This document shows positions 8,858 to 17,697 of a DNA stretch of 46,700 bases, piece by piece (position 1 is the stretch's first letter; every line of letters starts with the position of its first letter). The translations under genes were made by a program, and so were the position numbers. Source of the stretch: CAZVFX01 sp964626565. Its GTDB lineage: Bacteria > Myxococcota_A > UBA9042 > CAIXZC01. The DNA is taken from positions 1 to 46,700 of the forward strand of contig CAZVFX010000054.1 of assembly GCA_964626565.1 (NCBI GenBank). Reading direction: 5' to 3'. Under the pieces are notes generated by a model. It saw only the letters and a list, made by a program, of their open reading frames with translations. It was not told where the DNA came from and made no database searches.

Positions 8858-9582
8858 TTCGTCCCCTCATCGTACGCGCACCGCACTCCCGATTCGGCCA
8901 GGGATGTGCCGGTGAAGTGGAAGCTGAAGGAAGAGACCAACATGTAGTGCTCGAAGTGCTTCCACGAGCCACCCTTCAACACCCGGTGCCGGCCTTCTTT
9001 CGGCCGCCGTCCATCCGATTCGTACTCCTCACCCGTGTTATACGGGGTGGCGGTCCACTCCATTACGTTGCCGGCCATATCTTCGGCGCCGCACGGGGCC
9101 GCACCGCTCGGGAAGATGCCCACCGGCGCAGTGATGAGGAAGCCGTCGCCGCAGGTTACGTCGTCGCAGTTGGCCCTGAAAGGCTCGAGGCGGTTTCCCC
9201 ACGGGTAAAGCCTTCCGTCGCCACCCCCGGCGGCCAGTTCCCACTCGGCCGCGGCCGGCAGCCGCCCGCCTACCCAGCCGCAGAAGTCGGTGGCGTCGTT
9301 CCAGGTCAGGCAGTTCATGGGATGCTTGCCCCCGCCCGGACGCTGGTAGTTGCACCAGCGCGTGGTTTCGGGGTCGTAAACCAGGTGCCGGCCCGACTCG
9401 CAGGCGCCCGCATCGACGCAGGCGCCGTATTCGTCGGCCGTCACTTCGTAGCGGTCGATACTGAGGCCGTCGGTGAACACCACCTTCTCTCGGACGGGGA
9501 CTTGCCCCGGCGTACTACGACCGCAGGCAGGCAGTACCCAAAGCAGGCCAAGCACCAGACCGATCCGCGCCGTAGGAGTCAT
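8854..9582 (-). CDS. FGE-sulfatase-domain lipoprotein (non-catalytic)
   Basis: The 242-residue product begins with a lipoprotein signal peptide ending LPAC. The rest is a formylglycine-generating-enzyme-like (SUMF1) domain: 'YEVTADEYGAC' and 'CLTWNDATDFCGW' segments, 'RLPAAAEWE', 'YPWGN', 'DMAGNVMEWT', 'RVLKGGSW' and a terminal GVRC. In true FGE the segment after RGGS carries two catalytic Cys; here those positions read His and Met, so cofactor-type oxidation is not expected and a binding or structural role is more likely. It overlaps both neighbours by ATGA. It is a paralogue of the next gene upstream. Confidence 0.85.
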   Translation of the reverse strand: MTPTARIGLVLGLLWVLPACGRSTPGQVPVREKVVFTDGLSIDRYEVTADEYGACVDAGACESGRHLVYDPETTRWCNYQRPGGGKHPMNCLTWNDATDFCGWVGGRLPAAAEWELAAGGGDGRLYPWGNRLEPFRANCDDVTCGDGFLITAPVGIFPSGAAPCGAEDMAGNVMEWTATPYNTGEEYESDGRRPKEGRHRVLKGGSWKHFEHYMLVSSFSFHFTGTSLAESGVRCAYDEGTK

Positions 9583-10424
9583 CCTGCTCCCCCCTGTGCT
9601 CCCGCCTCACCTTCTTTACCCCCGGAATGCATCGGCTTGCTTGCACACCGAAAGCCCACCGTGCCGTCGAACTCGTACGGCCGCTTGTAGTATCGGTTCG
9701 GGAGCCGCACAACCTGCACATGATCTCTGAAGCAGCCCCCCTTGATCACCCTCATCAGACCGTCATCGGGCCCCTGGGGGTCCCGGGCCGGGGAGGTCTT
9801 GGTGTACCCCTCCCGGTAGTAGTCTGCTACCCACTCGGCCGCATTGCCAGACATGTCCAGAACCCCATAGGGGCTCGCCCCGTCAGGGAAGCACCCCACG
9901 GGGGAGGCCATGCTGTAGAAGTCTTCACAACCCTGCCCACAGTTGGCGACGCCGCCCTTTGCCTCCCTGCCCCATGGAAAAAGCCGTCCGTCAGGGCCAC
10001 GCGCCGCCTTCTCCCATTCGGCTTCGCTGGGAAGCCTCGCATCCCGCCAGCGGCAGTAGTCGTCGGCATCGAACCAGTTCACTCCAACCGCAGGACGGTC
10101 ACCGCCGCCGGCGCGCTGGTCATCGGATGACGGACCTTCGCGGCACACGCCCGCGTCAACGCACGCGCGGTATTGGAGATTAGTGACTTCCAGCCGGTCG
10201 ATGCAGAAGAGCGAAATATATATGGTCCGCTGGGGCTTTTCATCGTACTGGCCGTTGTCGTGGCCCATGAGAAATTCGCCGGCTGGTACCTGCACCATGC
10301 CTTCAGGGCAGCCGTCGGAAGACCCCGCCGGCGGGTGCGAAACCGCGACCCCCTTGACCTGAGAGTGGCACGCTCCAACCATCAGAGCGGCCAGCAACAA
10401 AGTCCTCACGCGTGTCGAGTTCAT
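9579..10424 (-). CDS. FGE-sulfatase-domain lipoprotein (non-catalytic), second copy
   Basis: This 281-residue lipoprotein (signal peptide ending VGAC) has the full FGE-like fold: 'VPAGEFLMGHDN', 'RLEVTNLQYRAC', 'VNWFDADDYCRW', 'RLPSEAEWEKAARG', 'FPWGREA', 'DMSGNAAEWVADYY', 'RVIKGGCF' and GFRC. The catalytic Cys pair of FGE is replaced by Asp and Val. A Cys after KGG exists but sits earlier than the catalytic position. Its 5' end overlaps the smpB stop codon (ATGA) and its 3' end overlaps the shorter FGE-like gene, so three genes are translationally linked. Confidence 0.85.
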   Translation of the reverse strand: MNSTRVRTLLLAALMVGACHSQVKGVAVSHPPAGSSDGCPEGMVQVPAGEFLMGHDNGQYDEKPQRTIYISLFCIDRLEVTNLQYRACVDAGVCREGPSSDDQRAGGGDRPAVGVNWFDADDYCRWRDARLPSEAEWEKAARGPDGRLFPWGREAKGGVANCGQGCEDFYSMASPVGCFPDGASPYGVLDMSGNAAEWVADYYREGYTKTSPARDPQGPDDGLMRVIKGGCFRDHVQVVRLPNRYYKRPYEFDGTVGFRCASKPMHSGGKEGEAGAQGGAG

Positions 10425-10876
10425 CGTCTTCTTCTAAGCTCTCTTTCAGCGTCCCGCGCCTCGTCCCGCTTGCGGATGTCGTGGCGTTTGTCTACCTGCC
10501 GCTTGCCCCGCGCCAGACCAAGTTCAACCTTGGCGCGACCGGCCTTGAAATATATGGCCAAGGGGATTGCGGTGTAGCCCCGCTCGTTGATCCGCCGGCT
10601 GATTTTATCGATCTCGATGCGATTGAGTAAGAGCTTGCGCGGGCGCACCGGATCGTGGTTTTGGAGGTTGGCGAAAGGGTAGTGGCTGATGTGGCAGCTC
10701 ACGAGGAACAGTTCACCCTCCACTACTTCGACGTGCGCATCGGCCAGGTTGGCCCGGCCGTCCCTGAGCGACTTCACTTCGCTGCCTTTGAGAACCAGGC
10801 CTGCCTCGTAACGCTCCAGGACGAAGTAGTCCCTTAGCGCCCGCTTGTTCCGAGTAACCGTCTTTGTGCCGCTCAT
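10421..10876 (-). CDS. smpB: SsrA-binding protein SmpB
   Basis: The 151-residue product matches SmpB throughout: 'NKRALRDYFVLERYEAGLVLKGSEVKSLR' region, 'NLADAHV', 'YPFANLQNHDPVRPRKLLL', 'GYTAIPLAIYFK' and 'KVELGLARGKRQVDKRHDI', then a basic tail. SmpB binds tmRNA and is essential for trans-translation rescue of stalled ribosomes. Length is normal for the family. It sits inside an operon of envelope proteins: its start directly follows the stop of the membrane-protein gene and its stop overlaps the FGE-like gene. No tmRNA gene was seen here. Confidence 0.97.
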   Translation of the reverse strand: MSGTKTVTRNKRALRDYFVLERYEAGLVLKGSEVKSLRDGRANLADAHVEVVEGELFLVSCHISHYPFANLQNHDPVRPRKLLLNRIEIDKISRRINERGYTAIPLAIYFKAGRAKVELGLARGKRQVDKRHDIRKRDEARDAERELRRRR

Positions 10877-12973
10877 CTAGCTTCGAATCCTCCGGTACAA
10901 CAACCACCCCAGGACCAGCAGCCCCAGCAGGGACAATGTCCGGCCTGCAAATTCGCACCAGCCCTTCTCGTATACTAGTCGCACGTGGCCCGCAGATGCA
11001 AGGACGGCCATGCCTGCCCCCGCCCGGTGGAGCGGCAAACGGAATCCCGGTCCGTTCCGGGCCCGCCAGTGGGGATGCCACGCCATCTTCACGTAAATGG
11101 GACAGGGGCCCGAATCCGCAGGCACTCCTTCCAAATCGAAATGCAGGCCCGCACCACTTTCATGCAGTTTCAAGCCTTGGACGCGGGCAGCTTCGCACCC
11201 CGGTCCAGCCGGCGCAGGCCCTTCCAGGGGGACAGGCCCTGTTGCCCCCGCGGCAAACCACCGGTCCATCGCACCGGGAAACTCCGTTGCAACCGCGACG
11301 GAACGAAAGACCCTCCCGGCATCGACAATCGACCCGGTGGGAAGGGGATGCAGCAGATAGCGGAAGGAACCGGCATCTTCAGTGAGGTGGTACCTGCTCT
11401 TGAGCGCTTTCAGCGACTCCGGATCCTTCGGAAAATAGTTGGGGAAACGCAGGGCCTCAACCGGCTTTCCGGCTGGAGACAGGCCCGGTGGCAGCAACTG
11501 GTCGGTAAGGACGTGGGAAAATCCCAGCGCGTCAAGCTGGCCCAATGTTGGGGAAAGACCCTGGTTCAAGCCCGCCAGTGCAGGGTTGTTCTTCATGTCC
11601 ACGCCCCAGGTAAACGACGCGGGGCTGAGTTTTCTCACCACACCGAAGATGTATTGCGCTCCCGCAGCGGACTCCACGGAGATTCCGTGGGACACCGCAC
11701 CGCCCCCCTGCACCGTTCGCTGGGGCAGGGCGTGATAGCCGGGAGAGTGCATGTCCTCGGTAAGTATCATGATCCGGCCTTCCGCTGGTTCGTAGCCGCC
11801 CAGTTCCGGCGTCGCCATGTCCGGGTTCCCACGCGGATAAACCGGGCCGAAGTAATGGAACAGGACTACCGTGACAACGGCAACCCAGCCGAAAACCAGG
11901 CCGGCCAGGCCGGACCGGTCTTGTCCCACTACCACTGCCACAAGCGACAGAAACAGAACGGCCAGCGGAAGGGTAAACCGGAAGAAATGGAATGTTGCCT
12001 CCACCGCGTCACCTGCCAGACATAACAAGGACAAACAAATGGCCGAAACGCATAGCATCCGGCCCGCGGGCGACAGTTTCTTGAACCGGTACACACCCAG
12101 CGCCGCGGCGGCTGCGGCCAGCAGGCTGAACCATACCGGCCACCCGGCGGGAAGGTGGACTGCGCTCATCAAATCAGCGTGCGCGATCATTGGGACGGAG
12201 AAGAACCCGGTAATTGCGAAGGCCAGCAGACCGGTCAACGCCCACTGCCCGGCTCGGTGGGTCCGGCTCTCGGCCGGAGCGCCGGTGGCGGATACCGCGG
12301 CTGCGGACAGGGCTACGACCGCTCCTACAAGGCCCCAAACCGCATGCGACAGGACTGTGAAGGCCAGCGTGATTCCAACTCCGGCCAGCGGCGCAACGCC
12401 GGGCCGTTTCTTCTCGAGGGCCAGGGCGATCTGCCAGAGCAGCAGAAGGAATGCCAGCGCCCCCAACGCGGAAGGGAACATGCCGTTGCCCAGGGTCGAC
12501 TCGAGATTGGTTCCCATCGCACGATGGCTGAACAGGAAAGCAGAGGGAACCTGCAGACCGGCCCACACCGCGAGCATCACCATGGCGCGTACCGCGGGTT
12601 TGCGTGCGAGGGCCCCGGCCGTCAGGTAGATCGCAACCGGAATCAGCAGCCAGGTCGCGGCAATGAGGGTCTTGACGGCCGCGACCGCACCCAGAGCCTT
12701 GGCCAGAAATCCAGCCAGAATGTGAAACAGGGGCGGATACAACTGACCGGCGGGGAAGCCGGTCCACACCCGGTTGCACCAGCCGGACCCGAACGGCAGC
12801 AGGTGCTCGGAAGTGAACTCGGTCAACATCAAGTGCCCGGCGCCGTCACCCTTGAGCAGATTGTTGTGCAGCAGGTAGGGAATCAGCAAGACAAGCAGGA
12901 ACGCATACAGCGCGGCCAGAACGACAAACGGCAGGTAGCCGGACGCAGCCTCGGTTCGCGACCTCATGGACAC
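10877..12973 (-). CDS. Large polytopic membrane protein, GT-C / PTPS-related type
   Basis: The 698-residue product has about a dozen hydrophobic segments in the first ~420 residues. A conserved 'LLKGDGAGHL' lies in the first outer loop, a 'FPAGQLYPPLFHIL' segment follows it, and a soluble C-terminal domain ends in one last membrane helix and a short basic tail. The GD..GH motif and layout recall 6-pyruvoyl-tetrahydropterin-synthase-related membrane proteins and YfhO/GT-C-like glycan enzymes that use polyprenyl-linked sugars; the substrate cannot be told. It lies between spoIID-like and smpB genes with no gap on either side. Confidence 0.65.
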   Translation of the reverse strand: MSMRSRTEAASGYLPFVVLAALYAFLLVLLIPYLLHNNLLKGDGAGHLMLTEFTSEHLLPFGSGWCNRVWTGFPAGQLYPPLFHILAGFLAKALGAVAAVKTLIAATWLLIPVAIYLTAGALARKPAVRAMVMLAVWAGLQVPSAFLFSHRAMGTNLESTLGNGMFPSALGALAFLLLLWQIALALEKKRPGVAPLAGVGITLAFTVLSHAVWGLVGAVVALSAAAVSATGAPAESRTHRAGQWALTGLLAFAITGFFSVPMIAHADLMSAVHLPAGWPVWFSLLAAAAAALGVYRFKKLSPAGRMLCVSAICLSLLCLAGDAVEATFHFFRFTLPLAVLFLSLVAVVVGQDRSGLAGLVFGWVAVVTVVLFHYFGPVYPRGNPDMATPELGGYEPAEGRIMILTEDMHSPGYHALPQRTVQGGGAVSHGISVESAAGAQYIFGVVRKLSPASFTWGVDMKNNPALAGLNQGLSPTLGQLDALGFSHVLTDQLLPPGLSPAGKPVEALRFPNYFPKDPESLKALKSRYHLTEDAGSFRYLLHPLPTGSIVDAGRVFRSVAVATEFPGAMDRWFAAGATGPVPLEGPAPAGPGCEAARVQGLKLHESGAGLHFDLEGVPADSGPCPIYVKMAWHPHWRARNGPGFRLPLHRAGAGMAVLASAGHVRLVYEKGWCEFAGRTLSLLGLLVLGWLLYRRIRS

Positions 12974-14620
12974 CTAATAAATTCGTTTGACCGATACGTT
13001 TCGGTAGTAGAACTGGAGGATGTCGAGGAACGATTTCCCCTCTTTTGCCATTACGATTGCGCCGAGCTGGCACATGCCCACGCCGTGACCAAAGCCGCCA
13101 CCGGTGAATTTCCATGACAACACCGTGCCGTCGCCGCCCACGGTGGACTCGACCAGGAACATGCTGCTCTTGAGTCCGCCGAACAACCTGCGAATTGTGA
13201 GCTCCCCAGACACCTCGATTTCCCCCCGGGTGCCTGTGAGGTGGACCTTATTCACCCGACCGGAAACTCCCCGGTGGAGAATGTCTATCTTCTTCAGTCG
13301 CCCGATGGTGTACTTGTCGGCTATCCTCTTGTTGATTTTCTTGGCCGGCACCACCTTGGCCCAGCGGAAGGTGGCCTTGCTTTTTGACGATTTCCCGCAA
13401 TAGCTTTTCGGCGGGCTCTCGATGAACCGTTTTACCTCACTCTCGTCGATGGGAGCATACGGCTCCTGTTGTCCACCGACGTCCCAACGGCCTTTCAGAG
13501 CTTTGCTCTTGACCCCCGGCCACGCCTCGTGCGCGTCCTCGGTGTGGCCGCCGCAGGTCGAGGAGTAGCGGGCGTCGCCCAGCGCTCCATCCTCCTCGAA
13601 CATGACCTGGCCTCGGGTCGCGTCAACCGCGCGGCTGGCTCGGTCCCGTTCTGCGTTGAGGCCTTTGTATACCTGGCAGTCCTGGTCGGCGCACAAAAGA
13701 TAGGGATCGGCGAGGTGGCGGTGCCCGATTTTCGACATAATCTCGTTGCGGGCCGTAACCGCCTGGGCTTTGAGCGCCTCGTCGGGAGAATCAGGATAGA
13801 TCTCTGCCGGCACAAGCCCCTTGAGGAGTTTCTCCGCAGGGAGAACGTTGACGATGGCCAGTTTGCCGTGGCGGTCAACGGCAAGGTAGAAGGTGCCGCC
13901 GTATTTCCGGGTCTTCCGGCCGTGCCAGGGGAACCCCTTGGCGTATTCTACATCGATGACGGTGAGCGCCCCTTCCAGCGGCTCGAACCAGATGGCGTTA
14001 AGCGCGTCGATCTTCACGTCCCCACCCTTCTGGCGCAGGGTTACTCTCCCCGAAGGCCTCTCCTCCAAGATCTCCTGAGTATAGATCTCGGGTAGGAACT
14101 TGCCGTCGGGAGATTTTAGCTCTTTCAAAGCCGCGGGCGGCTGTTTCTTGGTTGAATCGAGGCAGACGATGGTCTTACGAGTGTCGAACACGGTGCCCTT
14201 GAAGCTGAACAAGCTCCCCAACTCGAGGGTTGTGGTCTGTAGACCCTTTTCCCGCCACCGCTTGACCATCTGCTTGACCTGCTGGAAATCTCGCGTTGCG
14301 GTGGAGTCGAGGACGAGCCGCTTGCTCACCTTCGAAGCCTTCCCGTTCCTTACTCTGGCGCGCCAGCGCTTTCCTCCGCTCACCTCCACGGAAGGTCCGC
14401 CGGGGCCGGAAGGGTAGATCCGCAACCCCTTGGGCGCAGAGAACTCCACCTCCTTCTGTTCGTCCATGACGCGGACGGAAATCACCGGTTGCCCGTCGGG
14501 CGTAAACGAAAACCGGTTGGAGAAGAGTATAGCCCCCGTATCCTCCCGGGTCATCTTCTCCTGTGCGCCTGCCGGCAGGCACAGGGCGGCCAGCAGCAAA
14601 GTCAGAAACACTGTTCTCAT
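12974..14620 (-). CDS. SpoIID/LytB-domain secreted protein
   Basis: A signal peptide (MRTVFLTLLLAALCLPAGA) starts this 548-residue protein. The C-terminal half carries the SpoIID domain: 'GLVPAEIYPDSPDEALKAQA', 'HQ/CQVYKG' with Cys pair near 'CADQDCQVY', 'STCGGHTEDA', and the terminal 'GGGFGHGVGMCQLGA' plus 'ILQFYYRNV'. SpoIID of Bacillus is a peptidoglycan lytic transglycosylase for engulfment; in non-sporulating bacteria such proteins are general wall enzymes or amidase enhancers. The N-terminal ~250 residues are not recognised. The start was placed at the signal peptide, seven codons inside the open frame. It is the first gene of the leftward operon. Confidence 0.85.
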   Translation of the reverse strand: MRTVFLTLLLAALCLPAGAQEKMTREDTGAILFSNRFSFTPDGQPVISVRVMDEQKEVEFSAPKGLRIYPSGPGGPSVEVSGGKRWRARVRNGKASKVSKRLVLDSTATRDFQQVKQMVKRWREKGLQTTTLELGSLFSFKGTVFDTRKTIVCLDSTKKQPPAALKELKSPDGKFLPEIYTQEILEERPSGRVTLRQKGGDVKIDALNAIWFEPLEGALTVIDVEYAKGFPWHGRKTRKYGGTFYLAVDRHGKLAIVNVLPAEKLLKGLVPAEIYPDSPDEALKAQAVTARNEIMSKIGHRHLADPYLLCADQDCQVYKGLNAERDRASRAVDATRGQVMFEEDGALGDARYSSTCGGHTEDAHEAWPGVKSKALKGRWDVGGQQEPYAPIDESEVKRFIESPPKSYCGKSSKSKATFRWAKVVPAKKINKRIADKYTIGRLKKIDILHRGVSGRVNKVHLTGTRGEIEVSGELTIRRLFGGLKSSMFLVESTVGGDGTVLSWKFTGGGFGHGVGMCQLGAIVMAKEGKSFLDILQFYYRNVSVKRIY

Positions 14621-14641
14621 CGAAGGCCTCCAATCAACCAC

Positions 14642-14669
14642 AGTTTAGACCCCGGGGGCGCGCAAGCAA
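14642..14669 (-). promoter_or_regulatory. Predicted promoter of the six-gene leftward operon
   Basis: On the minus strand TTGCTT, a 16-base spacer and TAAACT lie about 20-50 bases before the spoIID-like start. The match is moderate. Confidence 0.35.
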
Positions 14670-14686
14670 CATATTTCTGGTTTTTG

Positions 14687-14714
14687 TTGTAACCGCAGCC
14701 CCAGTCTCTATAAT
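14687..14714 (+). promoter_or_regulatory. Predicted promoter of the kinase-cyclase pair
   Basis: TTGTAA, 16 bases and a perfect TATAAT. The -10 box overlaps an in-frame ATG at 14713, so the true start is taken as the ATG at 14737, which has a GGAAAGGGGG ribosome-binding site. Confidence 0.55.
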
Positions 14715-14736
14715 GGGAGCCCGGAAAGGGGGCACA

Positions 14737-16011
14737 ATGGCGGTCAAACAACGCTACAAGATCTCTGAAAAGGTCGATGCCGGGGGCATGGCCGAGATCT
14801 TTCGCGGTTACGCCGTGAGCCTGGACGGTATCCAGAAGGAAGTAGCGGTCAAGCGTGTCCGTCCCCACCTCGCAGCCAACGCCCGGTTCGTAAAGATGTT
14901 TGTGGATGAAGCCCGGCTGGCCATGCGGCTCAACCACGGTAATATCACCCAGGTTTTCGACGTGGGGCGAGCCCAGAATACGTACTTCCTTGTGATGGAG
15001 TTTGTGGACGGCGCCAACGTGCGCCGCATCATGCAGGTTGCCTCTGAGCGAGGCTATCGAATTCCCATCGAAATCGCCATTAACATCATTCTTGAAGTCT
15101 GCAAGGCGCTTTCCCACGCCCATAACGCCCATGACGAGAAGGGCCAGCCGCTGAACATCGTGCACCGGGACGTCAGTCCGCCCAACGTATTGGTGTCGCG
15201 GCAGGGCGAGGTGAAGATCACCGACTTCGGCCTGGCCAAGGCAGCTACCCACCTTGAGGCCACCGACCCCGGCGTGGTCAAGGGGAAGTTCTCCTACCTC
15301 TCACCCGAGGCCTGCGAAGGGAAAGAGGTGGACAAGCGTGCCGACGTGTTTAGTTGCGGCATCATCCTTCACGAGATGCTCACCGGGCGGCGGCTCTTCA
15401 TGGGTAAGACCGACCTCGAAACCGTCGAACTGGTGCGCCAGTGCAAGATCCCCCCTCCGTCAGCGTTCAACCCGGACGTCAACCGGGAGTTGGATGGGAT
15501 TCTGCTGAAGACGCTGGACAAGGATCGCAAGAAGCGACCCCAGTCCGCAGATGATCTTGCCGACCTGTTGGCAAACCACCTGTTCTCCCACGGCTTGAAA
15601 GTCACCACTTTTGACCTTGCCAAGATGATGGCCTCCCTCTTTGACGAAGGTGGTGGCCAGGCGTTCCCCATGCGGGTGGTGGAGATCGTGAGGGAGGAGA
15701 TCATCAACTTGTCCAGTATGGGCAAACTGCCCGGGCTCACGGCCCAGGAGGGCGTGCACCCACTGGACTTGGAAGAATTCCGAAAGCGCAAAACTCCTTT
15801 CAACGATATTTGGGACGAGTACGGAGAGGATCTCAAACCCAGCGACAAGTCGGTGGTGGATCTGAACGAAGGGGTCAAGGAACAACCGGTTCTGCAGCAA
15901 GCTGAGAAGAAGAAATCCAGGCTTGGCCTGGCGCTGGCGCTCACCGCAGTGGCTGTAGGCGCAGCCGCGCTTGTAGCCTATTTCGTGTACAGCGGCGGCA
16001 TCAGCTTCTAG
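14737..16011 (+). CDS. Membrane-anchored Ser/Thr protein kinase (Hanks type)
   Basis: The 424-residue protein has a complete eukaryotic-type kinase domain over residues about 5-285: Gly-rich loop 'VDAGGMAEIF', ATP Lys in VAVKRV, catalytic loop HRDVSPPNVL, DFGLA, and a SPE in the activation segment (LSPEA). All catalytic residues are present, so it should be active. A linker follows, then a single membrane helix near residues 397-420 with a very short outer tail (SGGISF). The following gene encodes an FHA domain, the reader of phospho-Thr, only 37 bases downstream, so kinase and cyclase probably form one signalling unit. Confidence 0.92.
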   Translation: MAVKQRYKISEKVDAGGMAEIFRGYAVSLDGIQKEVAVKRVRPHLAANARFVKMFVDEARLAMRLNHGNITQVFDVGRAQNTYFLVMEFVDGANVRRIMQVASERGYRIPIEIAINIILEVCKALSHAHNAHDEKGQPLNIVHRDVSPPNVLVSRQGEVKITDFGLAKAATHLEATDPGVVKGKFSYLSPEACEGKEVDKRADVFSCGIILHEMLTGRRLFMGKTDLETVELVRQCKIPPPSAFNPDVNRELDGILLKTLDKDRKKRPQSADDLADLLANHLFSHGLKVTTFDLAKMMASLFDEGGGQAFPMRVVEIVREEIINLSSMGKLPGLTAQEGVHPLDLEEFRKRKTPFNDIWDEYGEDLKPSDKSVVDLNEGVKEQPVLQQAEKKKSRLGLALALTAVAVGAAALVAYFVYSGGISF

Positions 16012-16048
16012 GCTGGCATGCAGGGCGAAACCAGGACGTAGAGTTAAT

Positions 16049-17629
16049 ATGGCTTACATTATTATCGAAACACCAAGATTGGGAGAGAGCCGGGTAGAAC
16101 TAGCGGAGAACCAGTGCCTCGGCCGGCATCCCAATCAGGACATCCAGGTGATGGACCGGCTCGTGTCGAAGCAGCACTGTGGAGTGCGGAAGGTGGCCCA
16201 GGGATGGGAAATCGTCGACGCCGGCAGCCGCAACGGCACCTTTGTCAACAACAAGCGCATTGCCGGGTCCCACGTCCTTTCCCCGGGAGACCGGGTCATG
16301 ATCGGCGCGACCAGGATCACCTTCGAAGATGAGGCCCCGGTGGAGGAAGAGCAACTCGACATCACCGAGTCTTCGTCCTCGCCCCTGATTCAGTCCATTG
16401 TCGACCCGAGCGAGGCGTTGGAGTTTCTGCCCGCAGCCATGATCGAGGATTCCGACCTCATGCGTCGCGACTACGAGAAGCTGAGGTTCGCCTACCAGCT
16501 TCACCGGGAGATTGCGCTGGAGCTCGATCTGGACCATCTGCTGGGACGAGTCCTGGAGATGATTTTCGCGTTTCTGCCCGCGGTGGACCGGGCTCTTATC
16601 CTGATGCAGAAGGAAGACGGAGGCGGCCTGTACGTCGCCAAGAAGCAGGCGCGCCAGGGCGTAGCTGATACCCGGATGTCTGTGAGTAGCACCATCGTCA
16701 ACCAGGTGGTGAGCGACAAGAAAGCCGTCCTGTCCAACGACGCAATCGTCGACGATCGTTTCGATGGCTCTCAGAGTATCATGCTTCAGGGTATCCGGTC
16801 GGCCATGGCTGTCCCCATGCTAGGCCGGACCGAGCAGGTCTTGGGGATTCTACACGTCGATTCCCTGAAGAAGATCGGGGCGTTTACCGAGCGCGATTTG
16901 AACGTGGTCCAGGGCTTCGCCGCCCAGGCCGCACTGTCCATCGAGAACGCGTTCATGGCCCGCAAGATTGAAGACGAGGCAGCCACCAGGGAGAAACTGG
17001 CGCGGTTCCTGTCACCTAATCTGGTTGAGAGAGTGCTCCAGGGAGAATTGCAGATCGAAAAAGGCGGGGAGTTGAGGCCGGTGGCGGTGCTGTTCTCGGA
17101 CATCAGGCAGTTCACTGCGCTGGCCGAGCGTCACGAACCACAGAAGATCGTTGACCTGCTCAACGGCTATTTCGAGCGAATGACTGAGATCGTGTTTGAC
17201 TACGACGGCACTCTCGACAAGTTCATGGGCGACGGCATGATGGCGCTCTGGGGCGCTCCTATCTCGTACGATGAGGACGTGATGAATGCGGTGAAGGCCG
17301 CAGCTCGTATGCAATCCGCCATGCGGGAGTTTAATGTCGAGGCGGAAGGGATTATCGGCGAACACATCGGCATCGGCATCGGTGTCGACGTCGGGAATTC
17401 GGTGGCCGGACTCATGGGCTCTTCCCGCACCATGAACTTCACCGTCATCGGATCCCACGTGAATCGCTCCGCGCGCTTGTGCGCGGCGGCCAAGGCCGGC
17501 GAAGTGATAGTTTCTGAATCGGTATTTGCACAGGTGGGAGACGAAATCCCGTGCCTTGCCGGCGAGCCGATCCCTCTCAAGGGCTTTGAGAAACCCCAGC
17601 CGATCTACAAAGTGAAGCTCGCTGACTAG
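16049..17629 (+). CDS. FHA-GAF-class III adenylate/guanylate cyclase
   Basis: Three domains are visible in 526 residues. FHA (about 1-100) shows CLGRHPNQD, SKQHC and DAGSRNGTFVNN, the phospho-Thr-binding signature. GAF spans about 150-305. The class III cyclase domain (about 335-520) begins 'PVAVLFSDIRQFT', with metal Asp near residues 350 and 394 (KFMGDG). The adenine-pocket Lys is in LDKFMGD, Thr in FTVIG, and the transition-state Asn and Arg in VNRSAR, so it should make a cyclic nucleotide, most likely cAMP. The product likely converts kinase-driven phosphorylation, plus a GAF ligand, into cAMP. The start is ATG with a weak GAG-type ribosome-binding site, downstream of the kinase. Confidence 0.92.
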   Translation: MAYIIIETPRLGESRVELAENQCLGRHPNQDIQVMDRLVSKQHCGVRKVAQGWEIVDAGSRNGTFVNNKRIAGSHVLSPGDRVMIGATRITFEDEAPVEEEQLDITESSSSPLIQSIVDPSEALEFLPAAMIEDSDLMRRDYEKLRFAYQLHREIALELDLDHLLGRVLEMIFAFLPAVDRALILMQKEDGGGLYVAKKQARQGVADTRMSVSSTIVNQVVSDKKAVLSNDAIVDDRFDGSQSIMLQGIRSAMAVPMLGRTEQVLGILHVDSLKKIGAFTERDLNVVQGFAAQAALSIENAFMARKIEDEAATREKLARFLSPNLVERVLQGELQIEKGGELRPVAVLFSDIRQFTALAERHEPQKIVDLLNGYFERMTEIVFDYDGTLDKFMGDGMMALWGAPISYDEDVMNAVKAAARMQSAMREFNVEAEGIIGEHIGIGIGVDVGNSVAGLMGSSRTMNFTVIGSHVNRSARLCAAAKAGEVIVSESVFAQVGDEIPCLAGEPIPLKGFEKPQPIYKVKLAD

Positions 17630-17697
17630 AAGGACTGTGGGAGTTTTTCAGCCGCGCCTGGTCCATGAGTAATCCCGGACACGTGAATATCCTTTTG

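Noticed and set aside
10985..12025. Plus-strand frame opposite the polytopic membrane protein
   Set aside because: Basic and low-complexity with no start signal; the opposite strand shows regular membrane helices.
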